Below, one piece after another: positions 1-5,108 of a DNA stretch of 5,108 bases (position 1 is the stretch's first letter; each line of letters opens with the position of its first letter). The notes below the pieces were generated by a model. That model had not been told where the DNA came from and searched no databases. It saw only the letters and a program-made list of their open reading frames with translations. A program made the position numbers and the translations under genes. This stretch comes from Methanobacteriota archaeon (GTDB lineage: Archaea > Thermoplasmatota > Thermoplasmata > RBG-16-68-12), in the NCBI GenBank assembly GCA_005879045.1, contig VBLV01000229.1, forward strand, positions 1-5,108, written 5' to 3'.

Positions 1-1607
1 GCGAGGTGACGATCGAGGCCCTCTCCCCGGGAATGGTCATTGGCCGCCACGGCTCGATCCTCAACGAGGTCAAGAAAAAGATCGGGTGGGCCCCGAAAGT
101 CGTCCGAACGCCGCCGATCCCCTCGAAGACCGTCGAAGAGATCCGCCAGTATCTGCGGACGATCAACGACGAACGCCAGTCGTTCCTGAAGCAAGTCGGC
201 CGCCGCCTCGCGCGCGAGGTTCCGGCGGGAGAGAACTACGTCCGGATCACCGCCCTCGGAGGATTCCGTCAGGTCGGACGGTCCGCGGCGTTGCTCAGCA
301 CGCGGGAATCGAAGGTCCTCATCGACTGCGGCGTCCTGATCTCGGAAGACAACGGCTCCCCGTACCTGAACGCCCCCGAGGTCACGCCCCTCAGCACGAT
401 CGACGCGGTCGTCATCACCCACGCGCACTTGGACCACTCCGGCCTGGTGCCGGCGCTGTTCAAGTACGGATACGAAGGCCCGATCTACACGACCGCGCCG
501 ACGCGCGATCTGATGTCCTTGCTCCAACTCGACTTCATCAAGGTCGCGATGGGCGAGGCCCGCAAGTCCGCGTACGACTCGAGCCACATCCGCAAGGCGG
601 TCGCGAACACGATCCCGCTGAAGTACGGCGAGACGACGGACATCGCCCCGGACGTCCGCCTGACGTTCCAGAATGCGGGCCACATCCTCGGCTCCGGGGT
701 CGCGCACTTCCACATCGGGGACGGCCTCTACAACGTCGCGATGTCCGGGGACATCAAGTTCGAGAAGACGTGGCTCTTCAACCCCGCGGTCAACAAGTTC
801 CCGCGGCTGGAGACGCTCGTCCTCGAGTCGACGTACGGCGGGTATCACGACATCCAGCCGTCGCGACACGAGGCCGCTCAGCAATTGAAGGAGGTCTTAC
901 GCCGCGTCCTGACCCGCGGTGGGAAGGTTTTGGTGCCGGTCTTCGCGGTCGGCCGGTCTCAGGAGGTCATGCTCGTCCTCGAGGACGCGATCCGAAACCA
1001 TCAGATTCCGGAGGTCCCGATCTATCTGGACGGCATGATCTGGGAGGCGACCGCGATCCATACCGCGTATCCGGAGTATCTGAACAGCCAGCTCCGGACC
1101 CAGATCTTCCAGACCGGCGAGAATCCGTTCCTCTCCCCGACGTTCAAGCGGGTCGAGACCGCGGACATGCGGGCGAACATCATCGACGACGTCGAGCCGT
1201 GCATCGTCCTGGCGACGTCCGGAATGATGTCCGGCGGCCCCATCCTCGAGTACTTCAAAGGCTGGGCAGACAACCCGTTGCACGCCCTCGTGTTCGTCGG
1301 CTTCCAGTCGGAAGGCTCGTTGGGTCGCCGGATCCAGCGGGAGGCCCGCGAGATCACGCTGACGGACCGCGGGCAGCCCCTGACCCTACCGATCAAGATG
1401 GACGTCGAGACGGTCGACGGCTTCTCGGGCCACTCCGACCGCCTGCAGCTCCTCAACTACGTCGGCACGATGGAGCCGCGGCCGGAACGGGTCATCGTGA
1501 ACCACGGCGAGGAGTTCAAGTGCTCCGACCTCGCGTCCGGGCTTTACAAGAAATTCGGCCTCGAGACGCGGGCGCCGATGAACCTCGAGACGATCCGACT
1601 CAAGTGA
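1..1607 (+). CDS. fttA: KH-domain beta-CASP ribonuclease aCPSF1 (FttA), 5'-truncated by the window edge
   Basis: Archaeal homologue of the CPSF73 cleavage factor. The family is known as a metal-dependent RNase and as the transcription termination factor aCPSF1/FttA. The frame is open from base 3, so the GTG at 6 is internal and the real start lies outside the window. Family members run to roughly 630-640 residues, so about 100 N-terminal residues (the first KH domain and part of the second) are missing. Numbering from the GTG at 6: a KH GXXG loop (GRHG, 13-16) is followed by the family signature GWAPKVVRTPP (27-37). The metallo-beta-lactamase core starts near 80. Zinc-ligand motifs are complete: HAHLDH (139-144), His226 in NAGHILGS and Asp249 in SGD. 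The beta-CASP motifs are also present: Glu274 in LESTYGG, His476 in GHSD and His500 in VNHGEE. ATSGMMSGG (403-411) is typical too. The enzyme should therefore be active. Stop TGA at 1605-1607; the next gene starts 9 bases later. Confidence 0.96.
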   Translation, partial: EVTIEALSPGMVIGRHGSILNEVKKKIGWAPKVVRTPPIPSKTVEEIRQYLRTINDERQSFLKQVGRRLAREVPAGENYVRITALGGFRQVGRSAALLSTRESKVLIDCGVLISEDNGSPYLNAPEVTPLSTIDAVVITHAHLDHSGLVPALFKYGYEGPIYTTAPTRDLMSLLQLDFIKVAMGEARKSAYDSSHIRKAVANTIPLKYGETTDIAPDVRLTFQNAGHILGSGVAHFHIGDGLYNVAMSGDIKFEKTWLFNPAVNKFPRLETLVLESTYGGYHDIQPSRHEAAQQLKEVLRRVLTRGGKVLVPVFAVGRSQEVMLVLEDAIRNHQIPEVPIYLDGMIWEATAIHTAYPEYLNSQLRTQIFQTGENPFLSPTFKRVETADMRANIIDDVEPCIVLATSGMMSGGPILEYFKGWADNPLHALVFVGFQSEGSLGRRIQREAREITLTDRGQPLTLPIKMDVETVDGFSGHSDRLQLLNYVGTMEPRPERVIVNHGEEFKCSDLASGLYKKFGLETRAPMNLETIRLK

Positions 1608-1609
1608 GG
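1604..1609 (+). promoter_or_regulatory. Shine-Dalgarno-like site overlapping the aCPSF1 stop codon
   Basis: GTGAGG spans the aCPSF1 stop codon and lies 7 bases before the ATG at 1617. It supports that start and suggests the membrane-protein gene is translated from the aCPSF1 mRNA. The match to a GGAGG core is imperfect. Confidence 0.45.
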
Positions 1610-1616
1610 CCTCGCG

Positions 1617-2117
1617 ATGTCCGCAGCGCCGGACCCGGCCGGGACGGGATGGACGCGGCGGGCCTCCGGGAGTGCGGTCCTCCTGTTCTTCGTGCTCTCC
1701 GGGGGACTTTGGTTGGGCAGCGTCCTCTCGTGGCAGCTGGGCCAACCGGAATTCGTCGTGGTCCTCCTCGCCCTCGCCGCGTTCTTCCCCCTCGCCTGGC
1801 TCGCGGTCGGGATGCGAACTCGTCCGGTCTGGGCCCTCCAGGTTCGGGAGGAGCCGACGCGCGTCGCCGACGCGGTGCGGGAAGCCGTTCGCGATCGGCA
1901 CCCGACGCCGGCGTCTCCGGTAGATGTCGGTCGCGGAGGACTCTTTCGAGGCTGCAATCCCATCCTCCGGGTCGAGGAACCGCTCTGCTTCATCGGTATC
2001 TTTCGGTCGCCGGTCGATGCGTCGACCACGGTTCTGCTGTTCCCCCGGTCGAAGAACCGCGAGTCGGTGGATCGACTGCGAGCCGCGATCAGGGCAGGCG
2101 TCGGGCCGTCACGATGA
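1617..2117 (+). CDS. Small two-helix membrane protein with a C-terminal alpha/beta domain, unknown function
   Basis: A 166-residue protein I do not recognise as a named family. Two hydrophobic stretches form a membrane hairpin, at about residues 18-38 (starting VLLFFVLSGG) and 46-65 (starting FVVVLLALAAFF). Arg14-Arg15 before the first helix and Arg67/Arg69 after the second predict both ends in the cytoplasm. Residues about 72-166 look like a small soluble domain: a helix (DAVREAV, 85-91), three to four predicted strands (ILRVEE, LCFIGIF, TVLLF) and a closing helix (ESVDRLRAAIR). The layout resembles the protein at 3027-3563. Codon use is GC-rich at third positions, like its neighbours. It starts 9 bases after aCPSF1 and is probably co-transcribed with it. 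It ends 50 bases from the convergent gene at 2168. That it is a real gene is likely; its function is open. Confidence 0.82.
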   Translation: MSAAPDPAGTGWTRRASGSAVLLFFVLSGGLWLGSVLSWQLGQPEFVVVLLALAAFFPLAWLAVGMRTRPVWALQVREEPTRVADAVREAVRDRHPTPASPVDVGRGGLFRGCNPILRVEEPLCFIGIFRSPVDASTTVLLFPRSKNRESVDRLRAAIRAGVGPSR

Positions 2118-2167
2118 GATCGCTTCCCCTACAGTGTGGGCCGGCGGGACCCTGAACTCGTGATTCG

Positions 2168-2461
2168 CTAGTCCGCCATCGAGTCCATCCAGGCCTGGAG
2201 GGCATCGCGCGCCGCCTCCAGGTTGACGACTTGGTCTTCTCCGTTATTCTCGATCGTGAAGCGCTCGAGGACGATTCGTCCGTCGACCTGTCGGAACTCG
2301 AGCCGAAGGCACGGGATATCGAACGGGTCGACTTGCTCGAGCGCCCAGGGCTCAAACGCGACCGTCACGCGCTCCCCTTCCGTGACGACGTTGTAGCCTT
2401 GGGTCTTGCACAGGCCGTCGAGGAACCGCCACCGCGGGGCGGAGATTTCCGACGCGGACAT
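2168..2461 (-). CDS. Conserved-looking small soluble protein, unknown function (97 residues)
   Basis: A 97-residue protein with ATG at 2461-2459 and TAG at 2170-2168. It has no signal peptide, membrane helix or cysteine cluster (single Cys at 18 and 51). Predicted order is an N-terminal helix (RFLDGLCKTQ, 12-21), a beta-hairpin (YNVVTEGERVTVAFEP, 23-38), two further strands (LRLEFRQ and RIVLERFTI) and a C-terminal helix (LEAARDALQAWMDSM, 81-95). The protein is acidic. I prefer this strand over the overlapping plus-strand frame because its codons are strongly G/C at third positions and the protein shows regular alternation of strands and amphipathic helices. No strong Shine-Dalgarno site precedes the ATG (the nearest GAGG is 15 bases upstream), so a leaderless or weakly primed message is possible. 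It is divergent from the OB-fold gene and convergent with the membrane protein on its other side, so it is probably a single-gene unit. Confidence 0.75.
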   Translation of the reverse strand: MSASEISAPRWRFLDGLCKTQGYNVVTEGERVTVAFEPWALEQVDPFDIPCLRLEFRQVDGRIVLERFTIENNGEDQVVNLEAARDALQAWMDSMAD

Positions 2462-2561
2462 GCCGCCAGCTAGGTGCCTCGAGGGTCAGGAATGTTAGGC
2501 ATACGACCTCTGGACAATGTGTGCGGAGCAAACCTTTTGTGTGCACCCGCGATGAACGGCC
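2462..2561. promoter_or_regulatory. Divergent intergenic region between the 97-residue gene and the OB-fold gene
   Basis: This is the only head-to-head spacer in the window, so it should hold promoters for both directions. It has the most AT-rich patches outside genes. A plus-strand TATA-like element is listed separately. On the minus strand the best AT-rich patch is around 2491-2505, about 30-44 bases before the ATG at 2461, but it is a poor TATA match. A 7-bp direct repeat, TGTGTGC, occurs at 2518-2524 and 2538-2544. Confidence 0.55.
2530..2538 (+). promoter_or_regulatory. Candidate archaeal TATA box (with BRE) for the OB-fold gene
   Basis: The patch AAACCTTTT (2530-2538) follows a purine-rich GCGGAGC that could serve as a BRE. 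Its centre lies about 27 bases before the GTG at 2562. That is the spacing expected if transcription starts at or next to the start codon, and it fits the absence of a Shine-Dalgarno site there. It is not a consensus TATA box; the call rests on position and base composition. Confidence 0.35.
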
Positions 2562-3026
2562 GTGCGCCGTCCGCACTACGAAAAAGTCCAGGACCTGTTG
2601 AGCCCTGAAGCGTTCGAGGCCCGTCTGGACTCCGTCATCGCGGAGTGGGGAGGCCTGCTGGACCGCGAGACCGCCGCGATGGTCGTCGTCGAGCGTCTCG
2701 GGCGGAGCGTCGCCTCGTTCACGCGGGTCGCCGACCTCGAAGAGGGAATGGAGGCGAACCTCCGGGCGACCGTCGTCTCGATCTCGCCGGTCCGCACGTT
2801 CACCCGCCAGGACGGCACCGAGGGACGGGTCACGAATTTGGAGCTCCGGGACGAGAGCGGATCGTGCCGGTTCGCCCTCTGGGACGACGATGTCGGCCTT
2901 GTCGAACGCGGCAAAGTCGCCGTCGGCACGACGGTCCGCGCACTCGATTGCTACGTGAAGCGCACGAACTTCGGCCTCGACGTGTCCCGCGGGAAGTTCG
3001 GGGCGCTCCTCGTGGAGGCCGTTTGA
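2562..3026 (+). CDS. RPA-like OB-fold nucleic-acid-binding protein (single OB domain)
   Basis: A 154-residue protein resembling the first unit of archaeal replication protein A. A helical N-terminal segment (about 5-50, with LLSPEAFEARLDSVIAEWGG then LLDRETAAMVVVERLG) precedes one OB fold (about 58-154). Typical OB signatures are visible: DLEEGMEANLRATVVSI (58-74), the R.F.R.DG.EGRV loop (78-89), LRDESGSCRFALWDDD (95-110), VGTTVRALDCYVK (121-133) and a final strand ending LLVEAV. The family binds single-stranded DNA (sometimes RNA) in replication and repair. With one OB fold and no zinc finger it is shorter than full RPA, so it may be an accessory subunit or a free-standing ssDNA-binding protein. 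A TGA at 2553-2555 lies just upstream in frame, so the GTG at 2562 is the earliest possible start. The next in-frame ATG (2679) would cut into the conserved helical segment. It abuts the membrane protein at 3027. Confidence 0.88.
   Translation: MRRPHYEKVQDLLSPEAFEARLDSVIAEWGGLLDRETAAMVVVERLGRSVASFTRVADLEEGMEANLRATVVSISPVRTFTRQDGTEGRVTNLELRDESGSCRFALWDDDVGLVERGKVAVGTTVRALDCYVKRTNFGLDVSRGKFGALLVEAV
3014..3018 (+). promoter_or_regulatory. Ribosome binding site for the membrane protein at 3027
   Basis: A full GGAGG core lies inside the last codons of the OB-fold gene, 8 bases before the ATG at 3027. It fixes that start and indicates translation from a shared message. Confidence 0.7.
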
Positions 3027-3563
3027 ATGGCCGAGCGCAGTACCGAATGGGCGTACTCGAACGACGGCCGGATTGCCTTCGTCTTCCTCGGCCTGGCGAT
3101 CGTCTTGCTGGCGATCGGCCTGATGGCCGTCACCGCTTTTGGGAGCGACGCTGCGAACGGCGGCGTGGCCTTGCTCGCGATCGCGATGTTCCTGCTCGTC
3201 TTCTCGGTCCTCGTGTTCGTGCCTCGACTTGCGCGTCGAGGACCCTCCAGCTTCAGCTTCTATTCGCGTCGATCGCTCGACGAGGCCGTGAAGGCCGTCC
3301 GGGAGGCGATCGAGGCGTCCGGGCGGACGCCCCGGGTGGACGTCGTGAAGTCTCGGTCCGACCATCCGCCTCGGATCGTGACGGCCGACGGGATCCAAGC
3401 GCGCTTCCGAATCGAGGTCACCCGGCATCCGGCGGGCGCGGAGGGCGGCCTCGAATGGACCGAGATCGTGGAGTCGTCCGCATCGCGAGACGGCGCCGAG
3501 GCTCAGGCTCTACGAAAGAAGGTCAGGGAGCGCCTCGGCGGCGAGTCGTCGCCCGATGGGTGA
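3027..3563 (+). CDS. Small two-helix membrane protein with a C-terminal alpha/beta domain, unknown function
   Basis: A 178-residue protein with no family I can name. A short polar N terminus is followed by two membrane helices, about 16-37 (starting IAFVFLGLAIVLLAIGL) and 44-66 (starting NGGVALLAIAMFLLVF). The basic RLARR just after (67-71) places the C-terminal part in the cytoplasm. Residues about 73-178 form a soluble domain with a helix (LDEAVKAVREAIEAS, 84-98), strands (RVDVVKS, RIVTA, IQARFRIEVT, EWTEIVES) and a charged final helix (AQALRKKVRERL, 159-170). The order, hairpin plus helix-strands-helix, matches the protein at 1617-2117, including a shared AVREA stretch in the first helix. 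Its ATG directly follows the TGA of the OB-fold gene, so the two are very probably one operon with coupled translation. It converges on the thermosome gene, with 6 bases between the two stops if the thermosome tail at 3570 is counted. Confidence 0.85.
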   Translation: MAERSTEWAYSNDGRIAFVFLGLAIVLLAIGLMAVTAFGSDAANGGVALLAIAMFLLVFSVLVFVPRLARRGPSSFSFYSRRSLDEAVKAVREAIEASGRTPRVDVVKSRSDHPPRIVTADGIQARFRIEVTRHPAGAEGGLEWTEIVESSASRDGAEAQALRKKVRERLGGESSPDG

Positions 3564-3569
3564 CGGATC

Positions 3570-3668
3570 CTACATCCCCATGCCGGGCATCCCGCCCATG
3601 CCACCCATTCCGCCCATCCCACCGTGGCCGTGCTCACCAGCTCCCGGCGGCGGCGTCGATTCGGAGGA
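3570..3668 (-). other. Out-of-frame thermosome C-terminal tail (Gly-Gly-Met repeats) ending in TAG
   Basis: Minus-strand reading from about 3644 gives Gly-Ala-Gly-Glu-His-Gly-His, four Gly-Gly-Met units, then PGMGM and a TAG at 3572-3570. Gly/Met-rich tails of this sort close many archaeal thermosomes and project into the chaperonin cavity. This frame is one base off the main thermosome frame, which stops at 3636-3634. The tail frame is open upstream only to a TGA at 3671-3669, so the frames must be joined within about 3637-3668. Dropping one G from the GGG at 3643-3645 would give a continuous [16 protein letters not shown]. Confidence 0.85.
3588..3623 (-). repeat. Four 9-bp coding repeats (GGN GGN ATG)
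   Basis: Four tandem units encode Gly-Gly-Met in the out-of-frame thermosome tail. They differ only at Gly third positions, so the repeat is constrained at the protein level. Confidence 0.85.
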
Positions 3669-5108
3669 TCATGCTCGCGACCTCTGCGGCCGAGTCGATC
3701 TCCTGGATCTTCACGCGCAGGGGCTCCACGACGTTGGCCTTCAGCATGTCGAGCGGCTCACCGCTCGTGACATCGACCCCCATCGCCTTCCCGCCCTTCT
3801 TCCCGTGGGCGGCCCGAAGTTTGATCAGGACATCGATCGGGTCGAGGCCCGCATTCTCGCCGAGCGCCCTCGGGATGACTTCGAGCGCGCCCGCGAACGC
3901 CTCGATGGCGAGCTGCTCTCTCCCACCGACGGACGCGGCATAACTCTTGAGGGCGAGCGAAAGCTCAATCTCTGCGGAACCGCCGCCCGGGATCGCCTTG
4001 CCGTCCTCGATCGCCGCGGAGACGACTCGGAGCGCGTCGTGCAGGATCCGCTCGACTTCGTCGACCACATGCTCGGTGCCGCCGCGGATCAGGATGGAGA
4101 CCGCCCGGGCCTTCTTGCAGCCCGTGACGAACGTCATGTCGTCCGTGCCGACCTTTCGCTCTTCGACGAGGTCCGCACGGCCCAGCTCCTTCGGCGTCAG
4201 GTCGTCGAGGTTCGTGACGATCCGCGCACCCGTCGCCTTCGCGAGCTTCTTCATGTCGCTCTCCTTCACCCGGCGGACGGCGTAGATGCCTTCCTTGGCC
4301 AGGAAGTGCTGGGCGACGTCGTCGATTCCCTTCTGACCCAGGACGACGTTGGCACCGGACGCTTTAATCTTGTCGACCATCGTCCGGAGGGTCTTCTCCT
4401 CTTCATCGAGGAACATCTGAAGCTTCGCCGGATCGCGGATGCGGATCTCCTCGTTCACTTCGGTCTTCTTGACCTCGAGGGCGCGGTTGATGAGCGCGAT
4501 CTTCGCATCGCGCACGAACTTCGCCATCCGCGGGTGGACGCGCTCCTTGTCGAGGACGATTCCATCGATGAGCGTCGTGTCCGTGAGGTTGCCGCCGTGT
4601 TTCTTCTGGACCAGGATGTTGTCAACGTCCGCGCGGACCTCGCCCGCGACCTCTTCGACGATGGCCTGGACCGCGTCGACGGCGATGTCGGCCAAGAAGT
4701 TCGCGTTCGTCCCGACGCTTCGACCGGACATCGCGGTCCGCGCGATCGATCGGAGAGTGTCCTTATCGGTCCGCTTGACGGAAAAGGCGAGCTCTCGAAG
4801 GAGTTTGACGGCCTCCGCGGCGGCCATCCGGTAGCCGTTCACGATGAGCGTCGGGTGGACCTCCTGCTCGATGAGGCTCTCCGCCTCCTTGAGGAGCTCC
4901 CCGGCCAGGATGACGGCGCTCGTCGTGCCGTCGCCGACCTCGTCGTCCTGCGTCTTGGCGACCTCGACCAGCATCTTGGCGGTCGGATGCTCGATCTCGA
5001 TCTCCTTCAGGATCGTGACCCCGTCGTTCGTAATCGTCACGTCGCCGAGGGAGTCCACGAGCATCTTGTCCATGCCTTTCGGGCCGAGGGTCGACTTGAC
5101 CGCGTCGG
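3634..5108 (-). CDS. thsA: Thermosome (group II chaperonin) subunit, N terminus beyond the window, frameshifted at the C terminus
   Basis: ATP-dependent cytosolic chaperonin subunit of the CCT/TCP-1 family, which assembles into a double-ring protein-folding chamber with a built-in lid. The coding frame continues upstream of the Met at 5073 as [11 protein letters not shown] to the right edge, so that Met is internal and about 35-40 N-terminal residues are missing. Numbering from the 5073 Met: NDGVTIL (16-22) and GDGTTS (47-52, with the nucleotide/Mg-binding Asp48), intermediate and apical domains through KKHGGN and [15 protein letters not shown] (222-236), then [37 protein letters not shown] (330-342), GGGSAEIE (363-370), [14 protein letters not shown] (381-394) and [10 protein letters not shown] (407-416). 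All core ATPase motifs look intact. The frame then ends [13 protein letters not shown], where relatives usually continue into a DDVIA-like segment and a flexible tail. The tail is present downstream in another frame. The symbol is generic, because alpha and beta subunits cannot be told apart here. Confidence 0.95.
   Translation of the reverse strand, partial: DAVKSTLGPKGMDKMLVDSLGDVTITNDGVTILKEIEIEHPTAKMLVEVAKTQDDEVGDGTTSAVILAGELLKEAESLIEQEVHPTLIVNGYRMAAAEAVKLLRELAFSVKRTDKDTLRSIARTAMSGRSVGTNANFLADIAVDAVQAIVEEVAGEVRADVDNILVQKKHGGNLTDTTLIDGIVLDKERVHPRMAKFVRDAKIALINRALEVKKTEVNEEIRIRDPAKLQMFLDEEEKTLRTMVDKIKASGANVVLGQKGIDDVAQHFLAKEGIYAVRRVKESDMKKLAKATGARIVTNLDDLTPKELGRADLVEERKVGTDDMTFVTGCKKARAVSILIRGGTEHVVDEVERILHDALRVVSAAIEDGKAIPGGGSAEIELSLALKSYAASVGGREQLAIEAFAGALEVIPRALGENAGLDPIDVLIKLRAAHGKKGGKAMGVDVTSGEPLDMLKANVVEPLRVKIQEIDSAAEVASMILRIDAAAGSW

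Noticed and set aside
6..8. GTG at 6 as the start of aCPSF1
   Set aside because: The frame is open to the left edge, and a start here would remove the first KH domain and part of the second. It is an internal Val codon.
86..2155. Plus-strand open frame of 689 codons overlapping aCPSF1 and the first membrane protein
   Set aside because: It is a shadow produced by strong preference for GTC/CTC-type codons in the real frame. Its translation is Arg/Pro/Gly-rich low-complexity sequence with no domain, and it runs across two genes.
2118..2167. Possible hairpin terminator between the convergent genes at 2117 and 2168
   Set aside because: GC-rich segments such as GGGCCGGCGGGACCC give only a weak imperfect stem, and no T-run follows on either strand.
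2231..2473. Plus-strand 80-codon frame opposite the 97-residue gene
   Set aside because: The minus-strand frame is longer, has more regular predicted structure and has better codon bias. The plus frame looks like charged low-complexity sequence.
2552..2608. ATG at 2552 as an alternative start upstream of the OB-fold gene or as a leader peptide
   Set aside because: It is in another frame and stops after 18 codons. No ribosome site or conserved feature supports it.
2352..3428. Minus-strand open frame of 358 codons opposite the OB-fold gene and the second membrane protein
   Set aside because: Its composition is dominated by Arg, Asp, Glu, His and Pro with no secondary-structure pattern. The opposite strand has an OB-fold protein with clear family motifs.
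2645..3943. Plus-strand open frame of 432 codons crossing three genes
   Set aside because: It is an Arg-rich shadow with no recognisable domain. It spans the OB-fold gene, the membrane protein and the antisense of the thermosome.
5071..5073. ATG at 5073 as the start of the thermosome
   Set aside because: The upstream frame encodes [11 protein letters not shown], the conserved sequence just before MDKM in thermosomes, so this Met is internal.

Overview
The window is a compact, GC-rich piece of archaeal chromosome. Three proteins make the domain assignment firm: an aCPSF1-type KH/beta-CASP ribonuclease, a group II chaperonin (thermosome) subunit, and an RPA-like OB-fold protein. Synonymous sites are strongly GC-biased, with GTC and CTC favoured, so long open frames appear in non-coding phases. 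A high-GC Thermoplasmatota or related euryarchaeal lineage would fit, but that placement is inference.

Layout from left to right. (1) The 3' five-sixths or so of the aCPSF1 gene (+) runs in from the left edge. Nine bases later it is followed by a small two-helix membrane protein (+, 1617-2117). (2) A 97-residue protein of unknown function lies on the minus strand (2168-2461), convergent with the membrane protein. (3) A 100-bp divergent spacer (2462-2561) separates it from an RPA-like OB-fold gene (+, 2562-3026). That gene abuts, with no spacer, a second small two-helix membrane protein (+, 3027-3563). (4) A thermosome subunit gene (-) enters from the right edge and converges on the second membrane protein.

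The most notable signal is at the 3' end of the thermosome gene. The main frame stops at 3634 after an abrupt Gly-Ser-Trp ending. The characteristic C-terminal Gly-Gly-Met tail is present immediately downstream in another frame, ending at 3570. The two open frames overlap only at about 3637-3668. This is a one-base frameshift (sequencing error or real mutation) or, less likely, recoding. A second theme is that two small proteins with the same design (membrane hairpin plus a small alpha/beta domain) each sit directly downstream of, and probably translationally coupled to, a nucleic-acid-binding gene.

No tRNA, rRNA, CRISPR, insertion sequence or attachment site was seen. I found no convincing new multi-gene system. 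Most of the window looks like archaeal housekeeping genes plus lineage-specific small proteins.
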